From Nannocystis pusilla (GTDB taxonomy: Bacteria > Myxococcota_A > Polyangia > Nannocystales > Nannocystaceae), in contig NZ_JAPNKE010000002.1 in the NCBI RefSeq assembly GCF_026626665.1, positions 2,109,204 to 2,173,203 of the forward strand: 64,000 nucleotides of DNA, read 5' to 3'. Made by a program: the position numbers and the translations under genes. The notes under the pieces were generated by a model that was not told the DNA's origin, ran no database searches, and worked only from the letters and a program-made list of their open reading frames with translations. How positions within the stretch are numbered: position 1 is the stretch's first letter; every line of letters starts with the position of its first letter. Shown one piece after another: positions 20,462 to 29,206 of this stretch.

Positions 20462-21106
20462 TCACCCCGGCTCCGGATCGCGCCGGTCCCGCAGCGGCGC
20501 GCGCAGCTCGGCCGCCCAGCGCTCGAATCCGGTCTGGGTGCTGTGGGCGAGCGACGGCGACTCGGCGATCCGCTGCATCACCGCGTCGAGCTGCTCGCGC
20601 GCCCGCATCAGCCGCGTGCGCACGGTGCCGGGCGGGATCTCGAGCACCTGGGCGATCTCGCCGGTGGTGAGGCCCTCCCAGTAATGAAGCTCGACGAGCA
20701 CCTGCAGCTCGACGGGGATCCGGCGCAACGCGGCGAGCAGCAGCCGGACCTCCTCGCGCTGGCCGATGGCGGCGGTGGCCGACGGCTGGAGGTCCTCGGC
20801 CGAGACGCTGGTGAAGTCGAGGCGCTGCTGCTCGCGCGCGCGGTCGCGGAAGAAGCGGCACAGCTGGCGGTAGGCGATGGCGAACAGGTACGAGCGGAAG
20901 CTGGCGCGCCCCTGAAAGCTCGGCAGCGACTCGACGCAGGCGAGGAAGGTGCGCTGGATCAGGTCGCCGCCCTGGTCGCCGACCTTGCTCTGGAAGAATC
21001 GCGCGACGGCGTCGTAGTGGCGCTCGAACAGCGCAAAGCCGGCCTTGCGGTCGCCCGCGAGCCAGGCGGCGAGGAGCACCTCGTCTGAAGGCGAGGGTTC
21101 GGACAC
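20462..21106 (-). CDS. ECF-type RNA polymerase sigma factor
   Basis: A 214-aa sigma-70 family protein. Region 2 at about 20-90 (FERHYDAVARFFQSKVGDQG, SFRSYLFAIAYRQLCRFFRD) and region 4 at about 125-185 (IPVELQVLVELHYWEGLTTGEIAQ, IPPGTVRTRLMRAREQL) are both complete. The start is GTG 21106; the open frame continues upstream without family similarity. The next gene in the unit is a membrane Ser/Thr kinase with WD40 repeats, an arrangement typical of ECF sigma factors controlled by a kinase instead of an anti-sigma factor. Confidence 0.88.
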   Translation of the reverse strand: MSEPSPSDEVLLAAWLAGDRKAGFALFERHYDAVARFFQSKVGDQGGDLIQRTFLACVESLPSFQGRASFRSYLFAIAYRQLCRFFRDRAREQQRLDFTSVSAEDLQPSATAAIGQREEVRLLLAALRRIPVELQVLVELHYWEGLTTGEIAQVLEIPPGTVRTRLMRAREQLDAVMQRIAESPSLAHSTQTGFERWAAELRAPLRDRRDPEPG

Positions 21107-21224
21107 GGGCCACCCAGGATGCCGCGCCCGGCGGGCGGGGTCAAATCGCTGCGCGAGCGCGGCGAGGGCGGCACGCCGCGGCGCGCCCAGGCAGCGCGCG
21201 TGGAGCAGCCGCGGGAGCGCCCAG

Positions 21225-21644
21225 GTGCAACGGCGAGCGCGGACGAACTCCGTCGCACTCGCAGGGGCGCTGCTGGCCTGCGGGCCGCAACAGGCGAACA
21301 GCACCGCGAGCGCCGCCGATACGACCACGACGAGCGGTTCGACGACGGGCCCGCTCGCAGGCTCCGAGACGTCCGGCGACGGCACGAGCACGTCGAGCAC
21401 CGGTCCGAACGGGCCGTACGTGTACGACAACCAGGTCGTCCTGCTCGACGCGCCGAGGACCCGTGGGGAGACCCGGCGCTGTCCGCTTTCCTGCGCGAGT
21501 GAGCGCTGCGTCGTGACGCACGCGCCGAGCGACCTTCAAAACGACGGGTCCAACCCCGGCGACGGGCCTCGCGCCTCGCACGTTGCCAGGTGCTGTTCGG
21601 CGAGCGAGCAGGGGCTCGGCTCGCCGGCGACGAACGCCGCGTAG
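21225..21644 (+). pseudogene. possible truncated Thr-linker lipoprotein
   Basis: From GTG 21225 the frame encodes a signal peptide ending ALLAC, then a Thr/Ser/Gly linker (TTTTSGSTTGPLAGSETSGD) and GPYVYDNQVVLLDAP. After about 21470 the reading becomes Arg/Cys/Ser-rich with poor codon use, and it runs over a minus-strand remnant. I read it as the 5' part of a lipoprotein gene whose remainder is lost. It may still be expressed as a 139-aa protein. Confidence 0.35.
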
Positions 21645-21757
21645 TCCGAGCACGACAGCTCGCCGATGCACGCGTACATCGCGGCGAGCGCGGGTCGGCA
21701 CGCGTCCGCTTCGCCCCGGAGATGGCGAGGTCGTCCAGCGGGGCCAGCGAGGGGTAC
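21536..21757 (-). pseudogene. 3' remnant of a Cys-rich lipoprotein
   Basis: A minus-strand frame without a usable start encodes EADACRPALAAMYACIGELS, then CSDYAAFVAGEPSPCS and a normal stop at 21536. The spacing of cysteines (ACIGELSCSDY) matches the C-terminal modules of many Nannocystis-type lipoproteins. An in-frame stop lies about 220 bp upstream, so the 5' part is gone. Confidence 0.4.
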
Positions 21758-21810
21758 AGGGAGCGCTCAGAAATACGCATGGCGCGAGCGACCGGCGCGG
21801 CGCGAGCTCG

Positions 21811-23079
21811 TTACTTCAGCGCGCACATCCCCATGTTCCACACGGGGTACTCGCAGTGGAACGAGACGTCGTCGCCGAAGAACCCGTACTCGTTGACGTA
21901 GTGCTGGACGTCGTTGGGCACGTTCTCTTGCGCCTGCCCGAAGCCCCAGTCGCTGGCGGTCACGTCGACGGTGACCGGTGACTGCAGGAACATGCCGCCG
22001 CCCTCGCCGGCGGTGTTCTGCTTGACGGCGCCGCCCTCGATGACGCTGTTGCAGTAGCTGAAGTAGAGCCCGCCGCCCTGGTTGCCGGCGGTGTTCTCGA
22101 CGATCGTGGTGTCGGTCATCTTCGTCGGCGCGTACGAGAACAGGCCGCCCCCGTTGACGTCGGCGCTATTGCCGGTGATGGTCACGCCCTCGAGCACGAG
22201 CTCCGCGATGTCGTTGTTGCCGTTGCCGTCGTAGCAGATCGCGCCGCCGAACTGCCCGTGGTTGTCGGTGAAGGTGCAGTCCTTGACCGTGACCATCATC
22301 GGCTGGGCCGCGTCGTCGATCGCCAGAGCCCCGCCGCACAGCGAGTTGCCCAGCGGGTCGTGCTCGGCCTCGCCGTGTTGGAAGGTGAAGCCCTCGATCG
22401 TCACGCTCACGCGGTCGATGAAGATCGGCGTCGAAGTGCCGCTGCCGTCGAGGAACGTCTTGTCCTGCCCGGCGCCGAGCAGCGTCAACGGACGGTCGAT
22501 CACCACCGCCTCCTGGTAGGTCCCGGGGCACACGGTGATGATCGCCTGCGGCGGGGCCGCGGCCACGGCGGCGGCCAGCGTCGAATACTTGCCCTGCTCG
22601 TTGACGGTGATCGGCTCGCCGCCCTCGCAGTCCCAGGGGTCGTCGCCGCCGGTCGTCGTCGTCGTGTCGCCCTCGGTCGTGGCGACGCCTTCGGTGGTGG
22701 TGTCACCGGTGGTGTCACCGGTGGTGTCACCGGTGGTGGTGGTGTCACCGGTGGTGGTGGTGTCACCGGTGGTGGTCGTGGTGGTGTCGCCGACGGTGGT
22801 CGGGTCGGGGCCCGTGGTCGGGAGGTTCTCGGTGGTCGGGTCGCCTGCCGTCACCGTGACCTCACCTTCGGTGGTGCTCGCGGCGGTCTCGCTGTTCGAG
22901 CCGCCATCAGTCACCGTCGCCGCCGACGCGGCGGTCTCGGTGGCCGCGGGGGCGTCGGAGTCGCTGCCGGTCGAGGCTGCGGTCGCGGAGTCGGTGGGCG
23001 TCGGGTCGCCGCACGCGATCACGCTGGCACACAGGACACACGACACGACGAGGACGAGACGGCTGGGGTCGCAGAACAT
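21811..23079 (-). CDS. right-handed beta-helix lipoprotein with Thr linker
   Basis: A 422-aa predicted lipoprotein. The signal ends VIAC (Cys23); residues 25-155 are a Thr/Gly/Asp linker that includes a short tandem minisatellite (GGTGTCACC units, 22699-22780). The head (about 160-422) reads ITVNEQGKYSTLAAAVAAAP, then repeated coils such as VTIEGFTFQHGEAEH, VTVKDCTFTDNHGQFGGA and TIVENTAGNQGGGLYF. That is the pectin-lyase-like/PMP pattern of right-handed beta-helix proteins. The likely role is a surface adhesin or polysaccharide-binding protein. I chose ATG 23079 because a normal signal peptide starts there. No neighbour in the same unit. Confidence 0.8.
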   Translation of the reverse strand: MFCDPSRLVLVVSCVLCASVIACGDPTPTDSATAASTGSDSDAPAATETAASAATVTDGGSNSETAASTTEGEVTVTAGDPTTENLPTTGPDPTTVGDTTTTTTGDTTTTGDTTTTGDTTGDTTGDTTTEGVATTEGDTTTTTGGDDPWDCEGGEPITVNEQGKYSTLAAAVAAAPPQAIITVCPGTYQEAVVIDRPLTLLGAGQDKTFLDGSGTSTPIFIDRVSVTIEGFTFQHGEAEHDPLGNSLCGGALAIDDAAQPMMVTVKDCTFTDNHGQFGGAICYDGNGNNDIAELVLEGVTITGNSADVNGGGLFSYAPTKMTDTTIVENTAGNQGGGLYFSYCNSVIEGGAVKQNTAGEGGGMFLQSPVTVDVTASDWGFGQAQENVPNDVQHYVNEYGFFGDDVSFHCEYPVWNMGMCALK

Positions 23080-23181
23080 GCGCGGTATATGCCCCGGTCG
23101 CCCGCCGGCGGTCAAGCACGGAGGACGCTCGCGCGTGCACACGACCCGCGCTCGCTCGCGCAGTCTCGGATGTCTTCTGTA

Positions 23182-23201
23182 ACATGTCCTTAAGATCATG
23201 T
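23182..23201. repeat. palindromic element with CTTAAG core
   Basis: ACATG-tc-CTTAAG-at-CATGT, nearly perfectly palindromic, about 100 bp upstream of the beta-helix lipoprotein start. A looser relative (GATGTCTTCTGTAACATG) lies just before it. Confidence 0.5.
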
Positions 23202-23532
23202 ACGTGGGCGCCCGCGCCGTCGGCCACGACCCTGGCGGCGGGCGGCCACGACCCCGCCGCCGGGCGGCCTCCGACCATTGGTGACAACCCCGAGCGAGAC
23301 GGCGCCTGCGAGCCACGACGGAGCGCACCTCGCAACGCGCGTGGATGCACTATCCGCGAGCTTCAAGCCGTCAAACGCGCGGGGGACCGGGACGCGCCGT
23401 CACGAATGCGAGATGGCGCCTGTGCGGCGGCCAGCCCTGGCCGTCGCACAGGCGCTCATGACCTGTATCGAAGGACACCTCCCGTCGGAGCCGGCGACGG
23501 CGCGTCGGCTTCTCACGGCTGCAGCCGTGCCT

Positions 23533-23744
23533 GGGGTCCGGGGCTGGGCCGGCCGCGGATTAGAGGCGGGATGGGTGCGAGGCACGAGCGCCGATCCTGC
23601 CGGTTAACTCGCGGCCGGCCCAGCCCCGGACCCCCGCGAGGCGCAGTCGGCAATACGCGAAGCACCAAGGCCCCGCCCTTCGCGTCTCGCGGCCGGCCCA
23701 TCCCCGGACCCCGGCGAGGCGCAGTCGGCAATACGCGAAGCACC
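23533..23744. repeat. 25-bp perfect inverted repeat plus 56-bp direct repeat
   Basis: Arms 23533-23557 and 23610-23634 are exact reverse complements around a 52-bp centre. The right arm is also the beginning of a 56-bp unit (23611-23666) repeated at 23689-23744 with four or fewer mismatches. No ORF is credible. The rest of 23080-23803 (724 bp) shows no gene. Confidence 0.75.
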
Positions 23745-23759
23745 CACGCGCTCACTCGA

Positions 23760-23793
23760 TGGCATGACATGCCCCGAAGGACATGTCATACCA
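23760..23793 (-). terminator. 3'-end hairpin of the palindromic-element family
   Basis: Arms of 15 nt (23760-23774 and 23779-23793) with two mismatches and a CGAA loop, ending 10 bp past the stop of the minus-strand hydrolase gene. There is no U-tract, so it would be a non-canonical terminator or an mRNA 3'-end stabiliser. Confidence 0.55.
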
Positions 23794-23803
23794 TTCGATC
23801 GAA

Positions 23804-25879
23804 TCACTCCGGATCGCAGGCCCCGTCGCAGAACGTCTCGACCACGCCCTCGCGGAAGAACTTGTCCATCGACGCGTTCGCGGCCGCCGTCTTGCGCGGT
23901 CCGCCGTGGGGGTCCTCGCCTTCCTTCATCGGCACGTTGACCGTCGGCTCGGCGGGCAGGCCGAAGTCGAACTCGACCATCGCCGAGCCGGAGTGGCTGC
24001 CTTCCACCTCTTCGAGGCCCCAGATCGAGCGATTGACCGGGCCCATGTTGGCGACCCCGCCGATCGCGCGGGCCATGATGTGGGCGCCGAGCGTCGTGAC
24101 CTGGTGGTCGCCGATGGCGACGTTGAGCAGCACGTCGTGGGCCGGCGTGTTCGGCAGCGGCTCGCGGATGTGGTGGCTGTAGCCGTTGGGCTCGGAGCGG
24201 TCCCACAGCATCTGCACCAGGCCGAGCACCACCTGGATGTCGATCGGGTCGGGGTAGGCGCCCTTGACCACCGCGAAGAAGTTGTCGAAGTCGACGCTGC
24301 GGTTGAGCAGGATGTTGTAGGGCTGGCCGGGGACGCCGAGCATGCCGCGGGTGACGTCGACCTGCACGGCCATCAGCGAGGCGCCGAAGATGCCGCCCTG
24401 GCTGTTGCCGAAGTAATAGGCGGCCGACGTGTCGAACATCGCCGGGTCGCCCTGCCAGGTCAGCGAGGGGTCGCTGGCGAAGTCGCCGAGCATCATCCGC
24501 GTGGCGAGGATGAAGTTGAGGATGCCCTGCTGGCCGCGGTCGGGGACCGCCGCGGATTGGTGGAGGTTGCCGCCCAGGGCGCCGACGATCGTGACGATGT
24601 CGTCCTCGGCCATGCCGACCCAGTCGACCGCGAACAGGATGTAGTTGTAGTCCTCGGCGAACTGGCGGAAGTGGCTGGCCTTGACCTGCGAGCGGTTGCC
24701 GAGCAGGCCGTGGCCGTAGGCGACCGGGGCCGAGGGCGCCGTGAAGGCGCTGTACGGGATGAGGACGGTGAACGGATAGCTGGCGGTGCCGTTTTGGGTC
24801 GGCAGGCCGGCGTCGTCGAGGATCATGCGCCCGCCCGACTCGGGCTTGTCGAGGTAGAGCGGGACGGTCATCTCGCCCTCGACGCACAGGGCGATGAACT
24901 CGTCGCAATCCTCGGTGATCGACTTGATCTCGTAGGCGGGCCCGGCCGCGCCCACCTGCGCCAGCGCGTGGTCGCGGATGTGAAGCAGCCGCCCGGTGGT
25001 GTTCTCGGTGCTGCTGACGGTGTAGTCCCAGGCCAGCTGCAGCTCGTCGCGGACGACCCCGGCGGCCTCGAGGCGCTGGAAGATGTCGGCGTAGAGCGGG
25101 CGGCGGGCGTCGATCGAGGGGTCGTCGGGGAACGGGGTCAGGTCGCGCAGGGCGGCGAACGCCGGCGAAGCCGCGAGCGGCTCGCCGCCGGCGTCGACGA
25201 CGTTGCGCACGGCGTAGATCAGGCGGGCGCCGTCGCGCGGGCGGGTGACCGGGCGGATCAGCAGGGTGCGCCGGGCGTCGTCCCCGTGCGACATGTCGAG
25301 CTCGGTGAAGTGCGGCACGAGCTCGCCGGTGTCGACGTCGAGGACGATGGTGGGGCTGTCGGGGGTGACCGAGAGCTCGAGGCTCCACGGGCCGGGCAGG
25401 CCGGTAATGGTGGCACCCGGCATGTGCACCATCCCCGGCAGGCCGCCCGAGAAGCCGTCGAGCTCGGCGAACACGTCGGTCTCCGGCAAGACGCCGCCGG
25501 TCGACATCGGCAGCGAATTGCGCGGGAGGGCGACGCGGCGACCGGTCGGGGTGGTCGCGTCGGCGCTGGTATAGACATTGTTGGGGAACGGGAACAGGCA
25601 GTAATTGGGATCGAGCGGGTCGCACTCGAGGGTCGGCCAGTCGACGTTCGGATCGGGCTCGGGCACCACGGGGCCGGTGGTGCTGGTGTCGTCGGTGCCC
25701 CCCGTGGTGGTGGTCGGGGCGGTGGTGCCGGTGCCGGTCGGCGGCTCGTCGGTGGTGGCGGCCGACCCGGTGGAGGTGCCGTCGGAGGCGGATTCGGTGG
25801 CAGAGTCGCCGCAGGCCCCGACGAGGGCGGTGAGCGTCAAGACGGTGAAGGTGGCGGCGAGCGGGCTTGTCCGGATCAC
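23804..25879 (-). CDS. alpha/beta-hydrolase-like lipoprotein (putative esterase)
   Basis: A 691-aa predicted lipoprotein starting at GTG 25879 (GGGAGAC about 8 nt upstream). The signal ends LVGAC (Cys23); a Thr/Gly linker covers 30-70. The head begins CDPLDPNYCLFPFPNN, a conserved opening in large secreted esterase-like proteins of myxobacteria and gammaproteobacteria. Hydrolase features are an oxyanion-type GHGLLG and a nucleophile elbow YFGNSQGG (Ser near residue 490), with a possible catalytic His in the C-terminal third (GDHQVTT or PNGYSHH). Substrate unknown; a lipid or polyester is plausible. The gene is followed by the hairpin at 23760-23793. Confidence 0.75.
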   Translation of the reverse strand: MIRTSPLAATFTVLTLTALVGACGDSATESASDGTSTGSAATTDEPPTGTGTTAPTTTTGGTDDTSTTGPVVPEPDPNVDWPTLECDPLDPNYCLFPFPNNVYTSADATTPTGRRVALPRNSLPMSTGGVLPETDVFAELDGFSGGLPGMVHMPGATITGLPGPWSLELSVTPDSPTIVLDVDTGELVPHFTELDMSHGDDARRTLLIRPVTRPRDGARLIYAVRNVVDAGGEPLAASPAFAALRDLTPFPDDPSIDARRPLYADIFQRLEAAGVVRDELQLAWDYTVSSTENTTGRLLHIRDHALAQVGAAGPAYEIKSITEDCDEFIALCVEGEMTVPLYLDKPESGGRMILDDAGLPTQNGTASYPFTVLIPYSAFTAPSAPVAYGHGLLGNRSQVKASHFRQFAEDYNYILFAVDWVGMAEDDIVTIVGALGGNLHQSAAVPDRGQQGILNFILATRMMLGDFASDPSLTWQGDPAMFDTSAAYYFGNSQGGIFGASLMAVQVDVTRGMLGVPGQPYNILLNRSVDFDNFFAVVKGAYPDPIDIQVVLGLVQMLWDRSEPNGYSHHIREPLPNTPAHDVLLNVAIGDHQVTTLGAHIMARAIGGVANMGPVNRSIWGLEEVEGSHSGSAMVEFDFGLPAEPTVNVPMKEGEDPHGGPRKTAAANASMDKFFREGVVETFCDGACDPE

Positions 25880-26054
25880 GCTAAAGTCTCCCTCGGTCCG
25901 TCTTATCACAGCTCGCCGCAGCGCCCTCACGCGGCCGGCGTGCGCTGACACGGAGGCGTGACGACCTCGTGACGGACTCGTGCGCTTACGCGCGAGCGGT
26001 GAGACGCGAATCGGAGCGCCCGCGATCGCGGAGCGCGGAGCCACCAAGCCCCGA

Positions 26055-27062
26055 TTACGGCGAGGGCCGCCGCTCCCACGGCAAGGTGACCTCGGCGAGC
26101 TCGCTGAACGAGATCTTCCAGGTGCCGAGCGCGTCGAGGGCGGCGGCGCGGCTGCGCAGGGCCTCGGCGGTCGGCGCCGCGTCGGCGGTCAATGCGAGGA
26201 CGATCCAATTGCTGCTGCCGGGGCGGCGGACCACCAGGACGTGCGGGAACACCTCGGCGATGGCATTCACGTGGGCGTCGTAGCCGGTCAAGTGGTGAAT
26301 GTTGAAGGCCGCGACGCCGCCGGGATTGAGGCGGGCCTTGACGCGGCGGAGGAAGCCGAGGCCGCGCAATTCCTCGGGCACGCCGGAGTTGTCGGTGCCG
26401 GGGGCGCCGGGGTCGAGGAAGGCGTCGAGCCAGATGACGTCGTACGATTCGCCCTCGCCGGCGATGAAGCGGACGGCGTCGTCGGTGAAGATCCGCAGGC
26501 GCGGCCCCGGGACCACGCCGAACCACTCGCCCGCCAGGCGCACGACCTCCGGATCGATCTCGACGGCGTCGATCTGCGCGGCCGGCACGCGCGAATGGAG
26601 GTAGCGGATCATGGTGCCGCCGCCGAGGCCGACGACGAGCAGCCGCCGCGGGTCTTCGAGGACCATGAACGGCGCGGACATGGACTCGACGTAGGAATGC
26701 GCGGGGGCGTCGGGGTCGGCGAGGTCGACGATCGTCTGCACGAACTCGTCGCCGCGCTTGCGGATGAAGCCGAGGCTGCGCTTGGTGCCGGTCTGCTGCA
26801 CGCGGATCTTCGAATAGGGGGAGGTGACCTCGGCGAGGATCTTGCGCCCGCGGACGCGCGCGGGCGGGGCCGGGGCCGGCAAGGCCGGATCGGTGGCGGG
26901 GGGCGCGACCGGGGCGCTCGCGGGCGGAGGCTCGTCGGCCGCGGGGCGGTTGCAGCCGCCTGTCCCTGCGGACAGGAGGCACAGGGCGAGGACGCGCGCG
27001 AGGGACCTGCGGCGGCGACAGGCGAGGTCAGGCGAATGCGACGAGGCGACGGCGGCGCGCAC
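26055..27062 (-). CDS. spermidine-synthase-like protein with N-terminal signal segment
   Basis: A 335-aa protein. The SAM-binding Rossmann core is clear: LLVVGLGGGTMIRYL, then IDAVEIDPEVVRLAGEWFG, IFTDDAVRFI and YDVIWLDAF, followed by LNPGGVAAFNIH. This is the polyamine-synthase (SpeE-like) fold. The N-terminal 60 residues contain a hydrophobic stretch ending SAGTGGC and a Pro/Ala-rich linker, so the enzyme may be exported or membrane-tethered, which is odd for a SAM-dependent enzyme. A palindromic element (26959-26976) encodes the LLSAGTGG part of that segment. The aminopropyl-acceptor residues are not obvious, so real polyamine synthesis is uncertain. Confidence 0.7.
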   Translation of the reverse strand: MRAAVASSHSPDLACRRRRSLARVLALCLLSAGTGGCNRPAADEPPPASAPVAPPATDPALPAPAPPARVRGRKILAEVTSPYSKIRVQQTGTKRSLGFIRKRGDEFVQTIVDLADPDAPAHSYVESMSAPFMVLEDPRRLLVVGLGGGTMIRYLHSRVPAAQIDAVEIDPEVVRLAGEWFGVVPGPRLRIFTDDAVRFIAGEGESYDVIWLDAFLDPGAPGTDNSGVPEELRGLGFLRRVKARLNPGGVAAFNIHHLTGYDAHVNAIAEVFPHVLVVRRPGSSNWIVLALTADAAPTAEALRSRAAALDALGTWKISFSELAEVTLPWERRPSP

Positions 27063-27119
27063 GCGGCGATGGTATCACCGGCGCGCCGCCGAAGAGCGAG
27101 ACGGCGGCCGCGCCGAAAG

Positions 27120-27285
27120 ACGCGCCGCGACGGCGGGCGAGCGGGGCCGCGGTCGGGTCGCCCGGAGAATGGTGAGCCGCGCCGACGGAACGCGCCGCGA
27201 CTGCGGCCGCGGTCGGGTCGCCTCGGGGAATCGTGGCCGTGCCGCCGGGACGCGCCGCGACGGCGGCCGCGGCCGGTCGCCTGGG
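27120..27285. repeat. degenerate 60-70 bp tandem repeat
   Basis: ACGCGCCGCGA recurs at 27120, 27190 and 27250, each followed by a variant of CGGCCGCGGTCGGGTCGCC. It fills most of the 279-bp gap between two minus-strand genes. No ORF is credible. Confidence 0.6.
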
Positions 27286-27341
27286 TCGCTCGCGCGACCG
27301 AGATGGGGCCTCGACGTGGTCGGCAGAGGTGGCCCTGGGCC

Positions 27342-28796
27342 TCAGACCGGGAGGTCGGCCGGGCGCGCGACGGCGAGGTCGTCGAGCAGGGCGCGGGCGC
27401 ACGGGAGGACGACCGAGCGCATGCACTGGGCGGCCAGGGCGACGCGCTCGCCGGCGGGCAAGCGGCCGTGGCGGCGCATCAGGGCCGGGTCGAGATGGTC
27501 GGGCGGGGGCGCGGCGATCCGCACCGCGAGGGCCTCGGCGACGACGCGGCGCAGGGCCGGGCCGCCGCGGCCGAGGGCCCACTGGACGGTGCGCCAGGCC
27601 AGCGCGGCGTGGCGCTGCTCGTCGTCGGCGATCCGCCGCAGGGTCGCGGCGAGGGCCGGGTCTTCACATGTCCTCGCGGCCAGGTCGAGCTCGGCCGCGG
27701 CCAGGGTCTCGCCGACGCAGCCCTCGCGGACGACCGCGGCGATGACCGCGGCCAGGTCGCCGGGGCCGTCGAGGGCGTCGTCCGTGGCCAGCGGCCCGGG
27801 GCCGATCGGGGCGCCGGCGTAGTCGGCGGCGAGGGCGAAGGTCAGGCGGGCGTGCAGGACCTCGTCGAGCTGGGCGGCGCAGGCCTCCTGGACCAGCCCG
27901 GGCGGGGCGCCGTGGGCGAGCAGCTGCAGGGTGAAGCGCGCGAACGAGGCGACCGAGGCGTGCTCCGCGAGGGCGTCCGCCGTCCACAGCGCCGCGAGCT
28001 CGGCGCGGGCGGCCGGCGCGAGCGCGGCGACGAAGGCGGGCGCGGGGCCGGAGGGGTCGGCCAGCCAGTCGCGGCGGCGCGCCGGGGCGGCGGTGCGAGC
28101 TGTCCCTTCGACCAGGAAGGGCCGGCCGTCGGTGCAGTTCCAGCTGTACTCGACGACGTGGCAGCACTCGCCCTCGACGGCCAGCGGGCCGCAGGCGAGC
28201 TGGAAGCCGAAGTCGGGGCATAGCTCCGGCAGCGGGCCGAGGCAGTCGGGGGCGCACTGGTCGCAGCTCTGCAGGCCGTCCGGCAAGGGGACGCAGATCC
28301 GCATGTAATCATAGCAGTCGGAGGGGTTGTAATCCTCGCACCCGGGGATCTCGAGCAGGTCGGCGGGCATCAACTCGTCGCCGAGATCCATGAGGTTGAC
28401 GCAGGCGGGGCCGGTGGTGCTCGCGGTGTCGTCGGTGGTGCCGGACGTGGTGGTCGTCGTGGTCGTCGTGGTGGAGGTGGTCGTCGTGGAGGTCGTCGCG
28501 GGTTCCACGGGGCCGGTGCTGTCGACGGCGGTGGTGGCGACCGGACCGGTGCTGTCGACGGTGGTGGCGAACGTGGTGCCAGGACCGCTGGTGGTGGTCG
28601 TCGCCGCGCCGGTGGTCGGGTCGGCGGGGCCGCTGGTGGTCGCGGGAGCGGTGGTGGTCGCGCTGGTGGTGGTGCCGGTGCCGCTGGCGGTGCCGGGGTC
28701 GTCGCCGAGCGGCGGCCGAGTGCAAGCGGCGGTGAGGCCGAGGGCGTGGAGGAGCGCGACGCGGAGACACGAGAGCGACGAGGAGGCGGCCGACAT
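27342..28796 (-). CDS. lipoprotein with C-terminal ferritin-like domain
   Basis: A 484-aa predicted lipoprotein (LTAAC, Cys25) with one of the longest Thr/Ser linkers here (about 30-135). A Cys-rich module follows (CDQCAPDCLGPLPELC, CCHVVEYSWNC). The C-terminal 200 residues are a four-helix ferritin-like domain. Helix 1 contains EHASVASFARFTLQLLAHGA, helix 2 the ExxH-like DEVLHA, helix 3 REGCVGETLAA and helix 4 DDEQRHAALAW, so all expected di-iron ligand positions are present. A ferritin-like domain outside the cytoplasm on a lipid anchor is unusual. It might bind or oxidise iron at the surface. I chose ATG 28796 because it begins the signal peptide. Confidence 0.8.
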   Translation of the reverse strand: MSAASSSLSCLRVALLHALGLTAACTRPPLGDDPGTASGTGTTTSATTTAPATTSGPADPTTGAATTTTSGPGTTFATTVDSTGPVATTAVDSTGPVEPATTSTTTTSTTTTTTTTTSGTTDDTASTTGPACVNLMDLGDELMPADLLEIPGCEDYNPSDCYDYMRICVPLPDGLQSCDQCAPDCLGPLPELCPDFGFQLACGPLAVEGECCHVVEYSWNCTDGRPFLVEGTARTAAPARRRDWLADPSGPAPAFVAALAPAARAELAALWTADALAEHASVASFARFTLQLLAHGAPPGLVQEACAAQLDEVLHARLTFALAADYAGAPIGPGPLATDDALDGPGDLAAVIAAVVREGCVGETLAAAELDLAARTCEDPALAATLRRIADDEQRHAALAWRTVQWALGRGGPALRRVVAEALAVRIAAPPPDHLDPALMRRHGRLPAGERVALAAQCMRSVVLPCARALLDDLAVARPADLPV

Positions 28797-29206
28797 CCTC
28801 TCCAGGCTAGCGGGGTCGCGGCAGCGGCGGCACCTGGGGCCGGGGCGGGACATCACGCGCAGACCGGCGGCGACGGTGATGGATCGCGCAGGCTCCGGCC
28901 ATCGCAAGCCCGTCAGCCGGCCGGCCGCGCATGTCCGAACGGTCATGTCACCCGCGACGGGGGCCGCCGGCGGGGCCCAGAAACTCGTTGCATTCGCTCG
29001 CCTCGCGGTCGCGGCCCGCGCAGGTCGGGCGGGGCTGTGGTCATTGGCCGGCGTTCCGGCGCCGGTGGCCGCGGCGCAGCGGCCGAACGAAGGCGCCGCA
29101 GACGTGCGATGGCGCCGGGCCGCCCGACCGTCGCTCGCCCACGCGCGGGGAGGACGGCGGTGGGCCAGCGTCTGCACGCTTGCGACACGGTGCTACACGG
29201 ATCGCT
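28797..29206. other. 410-bp divergent intergenic region
   Basis: Between the ferritin-like lipoprotein (minus) and the RsbW-STAS gene (plus). The only structure I see is a palindromic element at 28928-28945 (CATGTCC-gaac-GGTCATG). No gene. Confidence 0.4.

Noticed and set aside
22699..22780. GGTGTCACC tandem as a regulatory repeat
   Set aside because: It is inside the Thr/Gly/Asp linker codons of the beta-helix lipoprotein and is explained by GDTTTTGD-type protein repeats.
25286..25300. GACATGTC in the hydrolase gene as another palindromic element
   Set aside because: It lacks the extended arms and encodes an ordinary conserved stretch (ELDMSHGDD), so chance is enough.
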